DNA of 64,000 nt from Poecilobothrus nobilitatus (GCA_947095535.1 OX352774.1:1674001-1738000), one strand, 5' to 3'. Positions 13,297-23,574 are shown, numbered from the stretch's first letter. The notes: generated by a model not told the origin, from the sequence alone. Translations and numbers: made by a program.

Positions 13297-13869
13297 TTAA
13301 CAATTCTTATGTATGTTTCTTGCAATGTATGTTTCTTTACAATGTATCTTATCTTGACTTAACTTGACTTATTGATTCATTAAATGGGTAGCTTAAACTC
13401 ATTTGCACTAATTATATTGGTTTATAAAAAAAAAAAAAAAAATTTTATATTAATATAAAAATTAATATAAAATAAATAAATATTTTGCACCCCATTATAT
13501 TACCTAAGACATACATTTTGTTAAATGATTAATTATAAGTATCTTTTCTGATCATTCGCCACTTGCTTCTTTGCAATAGAATGATGATATTACTATTTAT
13601 TTTTTTTTCTCTTTTTTCTATTTCAATAGATTTTGTTTTTTTTTTTGTTTTTTTTTCCATTTGCTTATTTTAATTATTTTTTAATTTTGTTTATTAATTA
13701 AATAAAACAAAAAAAATTAATTTTGAATTTCCTACTATGTTATTAGTTATTATTTTGAATTTAATTTTATATAATTATTAATTAGGTTAAGCTATGTATA
13801 AGTAGAAAGAAAAAGAAATAAAGAAATAATAATAATAGTATTCTTATAAGGATAACCTAACCGTATTAA
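13297..13869 (+). other. 3' untranslated region of the CR1-like LINE
   Basis: AT-rich sequence with poly-A (13427-13441) and poly-T runs but no coding potential, continuing from the ORF2 end. The terminal part near 13800-13850 is A-rich, passing into AAT units. I assign it to the LINE because the host LINE's coding frame resumes only after 13875. Another small insertion inside it cannot be excluded. Confidence 0.45.
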
Positions 13870-13875
13870 CTTCAG

Positions 13876-15350
13876 AATTTAAATTCAAAATGATAAATAA
13901 TATAGAACTAAAAAATATTGTTAAAAATATGAATAAAAAGAAAGATTATAATGGTAATAATAAACATATTTGAATAGAAAACTGGAGCATTATTGTGGTT
14001 ATATTAGTAAAGATTGTTAACAACGCATTGACCTTAGGAGAAGTTCCAAGATGCTGAAAAAATACTTTAGTCATTCCTATACAAAAAATAAATAATTCAA
14101 TTAAGTGCGAAGATTTACGGCCAATAAATATGTTAAATATTTTTGGAAAAATTTTGGAAAAAATTGTACAAATCCAATTAGATAATTACATATTTTGAAT
14201 GTAACCAGTTATTAATTGAAGAGCAATCTAGGTTCAGAAAGAATCACTCATGTGAAACGGCTTTAAATTGGGCAATTATTGAATGGAAGGACATAATTGA
14301 AAAAAAACACGTCGGGCTTGCAATATTTATTGACGTCAAAAGAGCATTCGAAACTATTGACAGAAAAATATTACTTCAAAAATTATTTAAATATGGAATA
14401 AAGGGTAAAGAATTGAAATTCTTCAATTCATATCTAAGTAGTAGAAAGCAAAGTACGAGGGTGAAAAATTGTTATTCTGATTATAAAGAATTCAATCTAG
14501 GAGTTCCACAAGGTTCGTTGCTTGGAGTACTTTTATTTTTGATCTACATCAATGATGAATTTTTACAAAGTAAGACTGTTTGCTGATGTTGCTTTAATTT
14601 ATTTGGAAGATAGTGACATCAACGCATGTAAGAGAAAAATTGAAATTGATTTAGGTATGTTTGACAAATGGATTAATGCAAACAAATTAAAATTAAACGT
14701 CAACAAAACTAAATTTATTGCAATTAATAGCAACGAGTCAACGGCAATATTAAGATTTGGAAAGAGTTAATAAAATTAAATATCTAGTGGTGGTAATTAA
14801 TGAAAAAATTAATTTTAAAAGCCACATCGATTTTATTTGAAAAAAATTAATAAAAAAATATCTTATTTTAAAATAATTAGGGAAAAATTATCGTTATTTA
14901 ATACAATAAACATTTATAATGCTATAATAAAACCACACTTTGAATACTGCTCAACAATATTGTATTTAGGTACCAAAAAAATATTGACAAATTGCAAAAA
15001 TTACAAAACCAAGCAGTGCGGACTATAATTAAAGTAAATAGATATGCGTCAATTAACTGTATGTTAGAAGCACTGAAATGGTCAAGTGTTAAACAGATAA
15101 TTGACCTGAATGTTCTTATGTTTATTTTTAATTTAGAGAATGTTAAGAAATGCAAATATTAATATTAGAATTGGTAATTTTAGAAGTGCCAGGACAAATA
15201 ATTCGCTAATATCAAAGTGTTTCCAACAATTTTATAATTTGCCAGATCATTTAAAAAGAGAAAATAAATAATAATAAAAAGGTTTTTAGAAAAGAATGTA
15301 TTAAATTTATTAAGCAGCAAAACACTTGAAAATAAGATATTTACTTGTTA
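13876..15350 (+). mobile_element. LINE, 3' half (RT), second half of split element
   Basis: Coding sense resumes with an RT fingers region (LKNIVKNMNKKKDYNG near 13905, then NTLVIPIQK near 14065). Next come the 'EDLRPINMLN' box (14107), the palm (FIDVKRAFETIDRK, 14329), GVPQGSLLG (14500) and an active-site box reading FADV at about 14579-14590. There the second catalytic aspartate of FADD is replaced by valine. The thumb and tail follow at 14837-15330 in several frames. Multiple frameshifts and stops are present. The N-terminal edge fits the truncated C-terminal edge of the LINE fragment ending at 8941. The 3' end merges into the GC-richer repeat starting at about 15376. Confidence 0.7.
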
Positions 15351-15375
15351 TTGTAAAATTAATTTAAAAATTGAT

Positions 15376-15617
15376 TTTTTTTTCCCCTAAGGGAGGTGGG
15401 AATCTTCCAAAGACACCAAGAATTACCCCTTGGTAATGTCAGATTCTTACTGATTAAACCCACCTCCCCCTTTAGCCGATATAGTGGGATGAAACCCTTA
15501 CCTGCGAACGCAGTATATTGGCTAGCGAGTAGGGATAGGAAAGGATAGGAAAATGGATACGGAAACATTGAATTGGGAGTGGGACTGTAAGGAAACAATG
15601 AATCCGCGTATTATTAC
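15376..15617 (+). repeat. Dispersed 240-bp GC-richer repeat, copy 1
   Basis: This begins near CCCCTAAGGGAGGTGGGAAT and ends near GGAAACAATGAATCCGCG. A second, well-conserved copy in inverted orientation is at 56622-56848. It is much less AT-rich than its surroundings and carries runs such as CCCACCTCCCCC. No protein is evident, and frames through it are not shared coding. It may be the terminus or UTR of a retrotransposon; the family is unknown to me. Confidence 0.7.
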
Positions 15618-16231
15618 AACTCAGAACAAAATCAGTTTTTAGTTTTTTTCACTCAAATCAACACTCAAAAGATGTCGCTAGAATCGTGAGTAATATAAAT
15701 GACATTTAAAGTATTTAAACGATTTGAATTTCGTGTAACGTACGTAAATAACATACTTTTAATAGTGAAAAAAAGTGATTATCGGCAATTTTAAATAACA
15801 TTTAGAATTATAAAATTAAATGGTATTTAGTAGTGATTTTGAATAAGAAGAAAAAAGTGATTTTTGATCATTTTAAATAAAATAATTAATTAATTTATAA
15901 AGGAAAGATTTCAAATTAATAGTTATTAAGATTATATTGATATACATATATATGTACCTACAAATTTTATTCAAAATATTTGGGAAGATTTAAAAAAATC
16001 AAACAAGCTAAAAATTTATTGTAAAAAAATTTTATTAAGAAAAAGTGGTTGTAAAAATATTTTAAATATTAAAAACACAATAACTTAAAACAAACTTGAA
16101 AAAATCTTTTTATTTAGATTTTTAAACTTTTCAGTTGAAATTGAAAACGAGCTAGATGATAATTGACTTTAGTTCAGTCAACACTCATAAGATCGCCAGA
16201 AATGTCAGTTATAAAGTTGGTTTTCTATAAA
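15618..16231. other. AT-rich spacer with a short direct repeat
   Basis: No gene is seen. A motif of the form TCAACACTCAaAAGAT occurs near 15658 and again near 16177, each followed by a CGCcAGAA-like string. This hints that 15650-16200 was duplicated or is bounded by direct repeats, possibly an old insertion next to the mariner copy. Confidence 0.35.
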
Positions 16232-17158
16232 GTTTTCCAATTTGAGTGATATGATTTCTTTTCAAAAAAAAAAACACACTAATTGTTAAGGAAATTCAAA
16301 TGTTTTTTATATAATTTGAAGTACAATCTGTACAATTAAGTTCTGAATAAAACGTCTTTCAAATGGCCTCCACGACTTCTTTTGCAGGAAAGAATTCGAT
16401 TAATCCAATCTTCGAGCACTTTTTCCACTAAATCAAGTCGTATGTCATGAATAGCACGTTTAATATTGACTTCTAAAGCTTGAAGAGAGTCTGGTTTATT
16501 GCTAAAGACCAATGACTTCAAATAACCCCACAAGAAATAGTCTAATGGTGTTAAATCACAACTTCTTGGAGTTGTCATTCAATATCACAATTTTTTGAAA
16601 TAATCAAATCTCCAAACTTTTCTCGCAATAATTCGGTTGTTGCACGTGCTGTGTGGCACGTAGCCCCGTCTTGTTGAAACCAGATGTTGTCAAAATCAAC
16701 TTCTTCCAATTTCGGCCATAAAAAGTTGGTTATCATCGATCTATACCGCTCTTGATTGACAGTAACGGTGTTACCAGCTTCATTTCGAAAAAAGTACGGA
16801 CCGATGATTCCACCAAACCAAAAACCACAACAAACTGTCAATTTAGGTGAATATAATGGTTGTTCATGAATAATTTGTGGATTTTCTTCGAACCAGAACT
16901 TTCAACAATTCGACAAATAGCGAGCACTGTTGGACGATTATTACGAGCATAAAATGGCAAAAGCGCACGAAAAGTGACAATTGGAGAACGATTATTTTGA
17001 TAATAAAATTGAATAATCTGTAAACGTTCTTCTTGTGTATATCTCTCCATGATGAAATTGTAAACATTACTGAATACAATGAAAAAAAAAGACAGATCAT
17101 GACATACTACAAATGGCCGAAACATCACTTAGAAATCATATCATTCAAGTTGGAAAAC
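16232..17158 (-). mobile_element. Mariner-like DNA transposon with 28-bp TIRs, deleted
   Basis: The terminal inverted repeats are 16232-16259 and 17131-17158. One is GTTTTCCAATTTGAGTGATA followed by TGATTTCT, and the other matches its complement at 26 of 28 positions. They bracket a minus-strand mariner-type transposase remnant. The total of about 927 bp is shorter than a full mariner (about 1.3 kb), in line with an internal deletion. TA dinucleotides flank the ends only approximately, so the exact target duplication is not resolved. Confidence 0.85.
16336..17050 (-). pseudogene. Mariner-like transposase, internal deletion
   Basis: From an ATG at 17050 the minus strand encodes an N-terminal helix-turn-helix (MERYTQEERLQIIQFYYQNN). 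It soon jumps to the later catalytic region (CCGFWFGGIIGPYFF, then WFQQDGATCHTARAT) and, after a frameshift at 16575, to PRSCDLTPLDYFLWGYLK and the C-terminus at 16336. The second and third acidic positions of the mariner DD-D triad are present. The segment that should hold the first (the 'SDE' region) and the second helix-turn-helix is missing, roughly 100-130 residues. At least two frameshifts are also present. It cannot be an active transposase, but the copy might still be mobilised in trans through its TIRs. Confidence 0.85.
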
Positions 17159-17184
17159 CCGTTATTAGTTAATATATATTTTTT

Positions 17185-17270
17185 ATCATAGATATATTAA
17201 CTGATAGATAGGCAGCGAAGAAAATATTTTCAGCCAATTTTGAGAAACCGTGCTTATGTATGCGCAAAAT
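17185..17270 (+). repeat. Dispersed repeat next to mariner, copy 1
   Basis: The string CATAGATATATTAACTGATA followed by GATAGGCAG and ATTTTCAGCCAATTTTGAGAAA recurs, slightly diverged, at 23604-23700, and its first part recurs inverted near 24060-24083. It probably represents the terminus of a non-autonomous DNA element. No coding is seen. Confidence 0.5.
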
Positions 17271-17404
17271 TGAATAGAAATATAAAATTCACTTTTAAAT
17301 AATCTATTAAAAATTGTAGTTTGAAATTATTTTTTTAACTATAATGCAACGAATTAGAAATACATACTAAAATATAACTTATTATATTAATAAATTTACT
17401 TTCT

Positions 17405-17560
17405 GCAGATCCTTCTTGCCCTCCTAGTACTCCATTTTTTTGGTTTTTTGGGATTAGAATATAGTCTACTATGTGGTTTCACATTCGGAATCCGATTTGC
17501 AGTTTTAATAGCTTCAATCCATTTGGAAATCTATTAGTGAAAATGTCTTTTGGGAAGCTG
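17405..17560 (-). pseudogene. Possible THAP-domain scrap
   Basis: In two minus-strand frames the segment reads FPKDIFTNR and then KWIEAIKTANRIPNVKPHSR. This resembles the middle of a THAP DNA-binding domain (W..AI...N..P...SR). The zinc-binding cysteine and histidine that should follow are not present, and there is one frameshift. THAP domains are common in P-element-like and other insect transposases. The match is short and made by eye. Confidence 0.3.
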
Positions 17561-18359
17561 TTTATTAAAAATATTATTTTAGTTTCGTTAGTAACTAAAA
17601 ACAACTGTTTTCTCTTAAGTTTTTAGTTTTTAATAAAAAAACAAAAAACATTGGTAAATATTTTGTATATTTTAAATAATTATTAGTAACAATTATTATC
17701 CTTGACCATAAAGCATATTATTTATTTATTTAGAACCAAAGCAAGGTCGTTACAAAAATTCTTAAAGTTAAACTTAAAATTAATATTACACAATATAATG
17801 CAAAAAAAAAAAAAAGTACATTATTTTGCTGACTTAAGACTACAAAAAAAAATTACAATTTATTTTTAGTTTTTTCTTTTGTTTTCTCTCTTTTCTTTCT
17901 TCTTTTACATTTTTATTTTTTTTTTAAATACATTTAAAAATTATAATGTATGAATTATGAATCATTCAGAGCAATATAAAGAAGCTAAGTTATGCCTTTA
18001 GCTTAGTCTTACTATTAAAAAAAAAGATGTAAGATGATACAATAAATTTTTTGTACTTCGTTAAAATTAAATTAATTATGATAGGTACAATAAAGACAAA
18101 AGTTATTTTTATTTTATGTATGTAAAATGAGTCAATGCTTTTAATATGGTTTTTTTTTTTTTTACTTTGAGTTTATAGTTAGTTAATTGTAAAAAAAAAA
18201 AAAAAAAAAACAAAAACAAAGGAAATATTATTGTTAATAAATTATGTCATTTAGAAATAAATTATGTCAATGTTTTACGATTGTTTAAGAATGTTGTGTA
18301 ATTTAGATTTGTAAGCATTTTTTGAAATTGTGTCACAGAAAATGTTGTCGAATCGATCA
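17561..18359. other. AT-rich spacer with homopolymer runs
   Basis: No coding is visible. It contains several A runs (17803-17815, 18192-18210) and T runs (17918-17926, 18151-18163). Part of it is probably the 3' untranslated region and tail of the minus-strand LINE at 18360-19385. Confidence 0.4.
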
Positions 18360-19385
18360 AATAATATGCAACACCTGTTTGTGGGTTCGTTTTTCCCATA
18401 TTAAGTTCTATGTGTTGTTTCAATTAAGAATTTGGTATATCTTGTGGGCCTGACATTATTGTTGACTTTGATTTTATCTTTAATAAAATTGACGTTAATC
18501 TTATTGGATAAGACATCAAATGTAAAGCAGTTAGATAGTAAGATTCTACGGGAACTTAAACTAAGTAAATTGACTAACTGCAGCCTCTCATTGTATGATG
18601 GAAGGTTATGAAAGTCTCTGGGATTATGTAGATGTCTTAAAGCAAAGAGGAGGAACTGCTTCTGGATTGATTCAATTCTTGTACTATGAATAAGAAAGGC
18701 TGGATTCCAGATAATGCTACCGTATTCTAAAACTGAGCGTACAAGTGAGCAATATAAAGTTATTGTTACCCAGATATTGTTAAATTCTCTTGCTCTTCTT
18801 TTGATAAAACCTAGCATTTTGTTAGCTTTTGATAACATTGATTCATAGTGAAGATTATAATTCAGTTTGTTATCCAATATCATTCCCAAATCTGTAATAT
18901 GATTCACACATTCTAGGTTGCAGTTTTGTATGGAATAATTATGCATCAATTTGGATCTTTTCCGTGAAAAGGTCATAGTATAGCACTTACTAATGTTGAG
19001 ATCTAGCATGTTGTCACAGCACCATTTTTCTAAGCACTTCAATTTTGATTGAAGAAAACAGCAATCGGTATCATTGTTAATTACATGATACAACTTAAGA
19101 TCATCAGCATAAGTAAGGTGGACAACGCCTGATAAGAAATTCGAAAGATCACTTATATATATATTGAATAAAAGTGCTCCTAAGTGACTGCCTTGGGGTA
19201 CCCCAGAGCAGACAGAAATGGGCTTAGATATAGTACCTTGAAATCTAACAAATTGTACTCTTTCAGTGACATATGACTTAATCCATTTTAATATGGAGCC
19301 ACTGAATCCTAGCTTTGCCAGTTTATCTTTTAGTATATCATGATTTATTCGGTCAAATGCTTTACTAAAATCTGTATATATTATG
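18360..19385 (-). mobile_element. LINE reverse-transcriptase fragment
   Basis: The minus strand encodes the C-terminal half of a non-LTR RT. From about 19385 it shows FSKAFDRINHDIL, SGVPQGSHLGALLFNIYISD and a catalytic YADDLK near 19115-19095. An open 230-codon thumb and tail then runs to 18401, with LPSYNERLQL and SLSSRRILLSNC near its end. The frame is fairly intact after the YADD box. The 5' part (endonuclease and ORF1) is absent, truncated at about 19385. The tail wording differs from the CR1-like elements here and is closer to that of the LINE inserted at 42320-44073. Confidence 0.85.
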
Positions 19386-19480
19386 ATGTGAAGTGTGAGA
19401 AATATTTGTCCTAATTTAGAAAACTGAAGAAACTATGAGTATAAATTGTGAGAAAAATATTTTTATTGAAGAATTTATTT

Positions 19481-20470
19481 ATGTTGAATGTTAATGAACA
19501 AAATATAAATGATCAAGCTAATTCGCAAGAAAACGAAGATGATAGTGATACAAGCTCCATAGATATAAGTTCAATAAGTAATTATAGTGACTGTGAACAT
19601 AAGCAATATCAAAGTAATTATAAAATTGCAAATATGTGTGATGACCTAGTAGAATGGAGTATTATATTTAAAATTTCTGAAGCAGCTTCAAAGGATTATT
19701 GAATATTTTGAGGGAAAAACATAAAAAATATTCCTAAAAATATTAAAACTTAAAAATAAATACCAAAATATTCTACAAGTGATATTGCGCAAGTTGGAAA
19801 AGGATTTTATTCACACATTGGCATTAGAAAATACATCGATAATTTTCTGAAAACAAATTCTTTCAAAAAGGTACAATTGAAACTGATATTGGTATTAATG
19901 GTTTCCCTTTGAGCAAAAGCTCGAATAGCCAATTATGGCCATTTCTTGGGAACATTATTTCTTTTAAAGAAGTTTTTGTAATTGGTATTTTTCATGGCCA
20001 TTTCTTGGTAACATTATTCCTTTTAAAGAAGTTTTTGTAATTGGTATTTTTCATAATTCATGGGCTCCTAAAACCTTATTGTGCAGATACTTTTTTATTA
20101 GCTTTTATTACAGAATTTGAAGATATTAAAAAAAAAATCAATTATTTTCAATCAAAAACGCATGTGAAAATCAGATCACCCATATGCGATGCTCCAGCCA
20201 TTCTTATATTTTAGGTAGGTAAAACTTTATTAAACAAATACATTTTAACATTATACAATTAATGAAACATAAATAAACTTATTTAAGGTGCAAAATCAGA
20301 TTCGGGTACAACAGTTGTACTAAGTGCAAAATAAAAAGAACGTGTTATCAACATAAAATATGTTTGTGAGGATCTGAATATAGTTTGAGGACGGGCGAGG
20401 ATTTTAGTCATAAAAATGATAAAAATGAAAAATCTAGCAAAAGTCTACATAAAGCAAATAAGGGGTAAAA
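19481..20470 (+). pseudogene. Decayed transposase-like gene (ICDAPA-type family)
   Basis: From ATG 19481 an acidic, serine-rich leader is followed by a segment (DLVEWSIIFKISEAASKDY, then IRKYIDNFLK). Frame-shifted blocks continue with INGFPLSKSSNSQLWPFLG, a PYCADTFLLAFITEFEDIKK-like part, an ICDAPA motif near 20188 and a cysteine pair (SCTKCK) near 20315. This order matches, from memory, a widespread insect family of 'uncharacterized' DDE-like transposon proteins. Stops and shifts are frequent from 19700 on, and a 59-bp tandem duplication sits inside. It is clearly non-functional. Family assignment is by eye only. Confidence 0.5.
19937..20053 (+). repeat. 59-bp tandem duplication
   Basis: GGCCATTTCTTGGgAACATT and the following 39 bases occur at 19937-19995 and again at 19996-20053 with about three differences. 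It duplicates part of the decayed transposase-like gene and disrupts it. Confidence 0.9.
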
Positions 20471-20920
20471 TTTTATTTAATTATAATCATTGTTCAATTA
20501 ATTTTTTAGAAATATGTACATATACATAATATAAATATAGAATATTTTATTGATTTATCTAAAAAAAAAGAGGTAGAACTTAAATCCTCATTAATTTTAT
20601 TATTTTCATAAATTACATTTTTGTACAAATTTATTATAAGTTTTATATTAATTTTTATAAATTCAAAAATTGGATGAAAAAAAAAATTTAAATAGAAAAT
20701 TCTAGTCAACTTAAAATATTTCTTATTTCTTATTTGGAACCAAAATAATTAATATAGGTACTCATATTAATGAAGCCGTATTGGCGCATATAGAAGACAA
20801 CCTATATACTGACAGACCTAGTTATCATGGAATTTTCTTTTAATGGCCACTAATAATGGACATTTGTTGTACAAAAATACCTAATTAGAATTTAATATAT
20901 TAAATGAGTAAAATAAATAA
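20471..20920. other. AT-rich spacer, no gene seen
   Basis: Low-complexity AT-rich DNA. No coding, RNA or repeat border could be supported. Confidence 0.4.
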
Positions 20921-22975
20921 AAAACAAGTAAATGTAACAGTAAGTCGATGCAACCGACTTATTAATACCCTACACCTGAATAATTCGAATTAAATTAAAA
21001 ATCCATAAGTGTTTTTGGCAGCTGCTTGAACTTTTTCCCTTTTCTGTCTTATTCAACTCGAATTTCAAGAACGTAAAAGAGGCATCCGCTTGGGATATGC
21101 TTGACACCCTTGTATAAAATTTTAAGTTTCTGTCTTAATTATTTTCGAAGATTGGTAGTCCTTGGGAGGTTTGTGTCAGCTACCCGAATTGCCACTCCAA
21201 TTCATCGAATCCATCTCAGGAACATAAAGAAAACTTGCCAGAACACCATTCTATTAAATTTAAAGGTTCTTCTTTTGTTGGTTTTGGAGATATGCTCGTT
21301 GCTCTTGTGCTCGTCCGGAAGTTTCCAAAATACGAACCCATGGTTCAAATTCTTTCAAATGTCAGTTTCCAATTCTACAGAAAAGGAAACATAACAGAAC
21401 ACCTTTGTACTAAAAATAAAAGTTCTATCTTTGTTGGTTGTGGAGATATACTCGTTTGCTCTGGGGCTCGTCCGGAAGCTTTCAAAATCCGAACCCAAGG
21501 ACCAAATCCTCTCAAATTTCAGAGGCCTAAATCATACATGAAAGAACACCATTCTGCCAAAAGTAAAGGTTATATCTTTATTGGTTTGGGAGATAATCTC
21601 ATTTGCTCTGGGGCTCGTTCGGAAGCTTCCAAAACCAAACCCATGGACCAAATCCTCTTAAATTTCAGAGACATAAATCAAACACGAAAGAACACCATTG
21701 TACCAAATTCAAAGGTTCTACCTTTGTTCGTATTGGATATAATCTCATTTGCTCTGCGGCTCGTTCGGAAGCTTCCAAAATTCGAATCCACGGTTCAAAT
21801 TCTTTCAAATTTAAACCCATGGCCAAATCCTCTCAAATTTCAGAGACCTAAATCAAACATGAAAAAACACCATTCGGCCAAATTTAAAGGTTATATATTT
21901 GTTGTTTTTGGAGATAATCTCATTTGCTCTGGGGCTCGTTCGGAAGCTTCCAAAATCCAAACCCATGGACCACATCCTCTTAAATTTTAGAGACATAAAT
22001 CAAACTGGAAGAAACATCATTATAAAAAATTTAAAGGTTCTATCTTTATTGGTTTTGGAGATAATCTCGTTTGCTCTGGGGCTCGTTCGGAAGCTTCCAA
22101 AACCCGAACCCATGGACCAAATCTTCTCACATTTCAGAGACTTAAATAAAACATGAAAGAACACCACCCTGCCAAATTTAAAGGTTATATCTTTGTTGGT
22201 TTTGGAGATAATCTCATTTGCTCTGGTGCTCGTTCGGAAGCTTCCAAATCCAAACCCATGGACCAAATCCATTTAAATTTCAGAGGCCTAAATCATACAT
22301 GAAAGAACACCATTCTGCCAAAAGTAAAGGTTATATCTTTATTGGTTTTGGAGATAATCTCATTTGCTCTGGGGCTCGTTCGAAAGCTTCCAAATCCAAA
22401 CCAATGGACCAAATCCTCTTAAATTTCAGAGACATAAATCGAACGGGAAGGAACATCATTGTACAAAATTTAAAGGTTCTATCTTTGTTGGTTTTGGAGA
22501 TAATCTCATTTGCTCTGGTGCTCGTTCGGAAGCTTCCAAAACCCAAACCCATGGACCAAATCCTCTTAAATTTCAGAGACATAAATCGAACGGGAAGAAA
22601 CATCATTGTACAAAATTTGAAGGTTCTATCTTTGTTGCTTTTGGAGATAATCTCGTTTGCTCCGGAATCATTCGGAAGCTTCCAGAATCCAAACTCATGG
22701 ACGGATTTTGTCCAGATTCGAACTTAGCCTTTCTTTCGTAATTAGTAACCTACTATATAAATTTCATCAAGATAGCATCATTATTTTTTGAGTTATCGTG
22801 CGTACGGACGGACGGACGGACATCGCTAAATCGACTCCGGCGGTGATCCTGATTCAGAATATATACACATGTCTATACCTAACTCGCTTCCTTTTGGTGG
22901 TTACAAACACCATACCAAAGTTAATATACCCTATACTTTAGGTGTAGGGTATAACAAAACAAAGATTTAAAAAAT
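20921..22975 (+). mobile_element. Non-autonomous element with internal minisatellite, copy 1
   Basis: The left end (AAAACAAGTAAATGTAACAG, then TAAGTCGATGCAACCGACTT and ACCCTACACC) and the right end share near-identical sequence with the element at 24238-25041, which lies in opposite orientation. The right-end landmarks are GGACGGACGGACATCGCTAA, CTCGCTTCCTTTTGGTGGTT, CAAAGTTAATATACCCT and GGTGTAGGGTATAA. The termini contain a small palindrome (AAGTCGATGCAACCGACTT) and inverted ACCCTACACC/GGTGTAGGGT strings. The middle (21235-22690) is a tandem array. No protein is encoded. Similar GGACGGACGG/AGGGTATAA sequences are, as I recall, widespread in fly genomes. The transposon class is unknown to me. 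Confidence 0.75.
21235..22690 (+). repeat. Ten tandem copies of a 146-bp unit
   Basis: The marker GGTTTTGGAGATA recurs at 21280, 21436, 21583, 21729, 21904, 22051, 22198, 22344, 22490 and 22637. Spacing is 146-147 bp, apart from one 156-bp and one 175-bp interval. Each unit also has CTCGTTCGGAAGCTTCC, CCCATGGACCAAATCCT and AAATTTCAGAG. Two unit variants (GGTTATATC and GGTTCTATC types) partly alternate. Because 146 is not a multiple of three, the open frames crossing the array are an accident of repetition. Confidence 0.95.
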
Positions 22976-22997
22976 AAGTAAATAGTGTAGAGATTCA

Positions 22998-23574
22998 GTT
23001 GCCGCGTTTATACCGCAGCTAATTTAACTAGAGCTAAACAGATTTTTTGCATCAACAGTATAAACACCACATTTTTTTTAGCTTTAGTTAGCTAAATTAG
23101 CTGAAGGTTTTTAGCTTAAGCTAAACATAGGTAGAGTTACATAGCAACGGTATAAATACGACATTATTGCTACAAATGTTATGATTGTTGCTATACACCT
23201 TGTTTACATTTGGGGAAAAAACTTACCTTTTTCCAATCCTTTTTCTATCTTCATGTTTACAATAGGATGAAAAAGGTGCTTTTGTTTTTGGCAAAATCAT
23301 GTAAGAACATTGGTACAATAGAAATGAAATGACGATTTCCTTGTATTTCTTTTCCATTTTGTTCCGATAGGTATGAAATGTTTTTTTTTCGTACGTGTTT
23401 TTCTTTTACCATTCCGGTTTTTTCCTTGCCTAAAGATTTTAGAGTAAAGTACGTTTTTCAAATTATTATTTTGACATTTGTGACGAAGTATGGTATGAAT
23501 ACCTACTACAATTGTCAAACTCGTTTTGACGTTAATGGCTGTAGTTAAATTAGCTACGGTATAAACACGGCAGC
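22998..23574. mobile_element. 577-bp MITE with 37-bp terminal inverted repeats
   Basis: The left end 22998-23034 (GTTGCCGCGTTTATACCGCA, then GCTAATTTAACTAGAGC) is the reverse complement of the right end 23538-23574 at about 33 of 37 positions. Inner sequence repeats parts of the end motif (AGTATAAACACCAC, CGGTATAAATACGAC, TAGCTAAATTAGCT), giving a strongly palindromic element. No transposase is encoded. Target-site duplication is not clear, so the superfamily is open. Confidence 0.8.

Larger units (their letters stand above)
8942..13869 (+). mobile_element. Nearly complete CR1-like LINE inserted in another LINE
   Basis: This 4.9-kb element carries a short 5' UTR, ORF1 (9079-10215), ORF2 (10250-13296) and an AT-rich 3' UTR ending in A-rich and AAT-like sequence (about 13800-13850). 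The hexamer CTTCAG occurs at 8936-8941 and at 13870-13875 on either side and could be the target-site duplication. Removing 8942-13875 leaves an open frame in the host LINE. PHD-finger ORF1 plus endonuclease-RT ORF2 without RNase H is the architecture described for CR1-like non-LTR retrotransposons. Only a few lesions are seen, so it is probably the youngest LINE copy in the window. Related degenerate copies lie at 800-3240, 50330-52290 and 62240-64000. Confidence 0.8.

Noticed and set aside
15359..15598. 79-codon minus-strand open frame
   Set aside because: It lies within the 240-bp dispersed repeat. The second copy at 56622-56848 does not keep the frame, so it is not coding.
21101..22741. 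Overlapping open frames of 80-250 codons on both strands
   Set aside because: They run through the 146-bp tandem array. The unit length is not a multiple of three, so the same peptide reappears in all frames. There is no start context, domain or codon signal.
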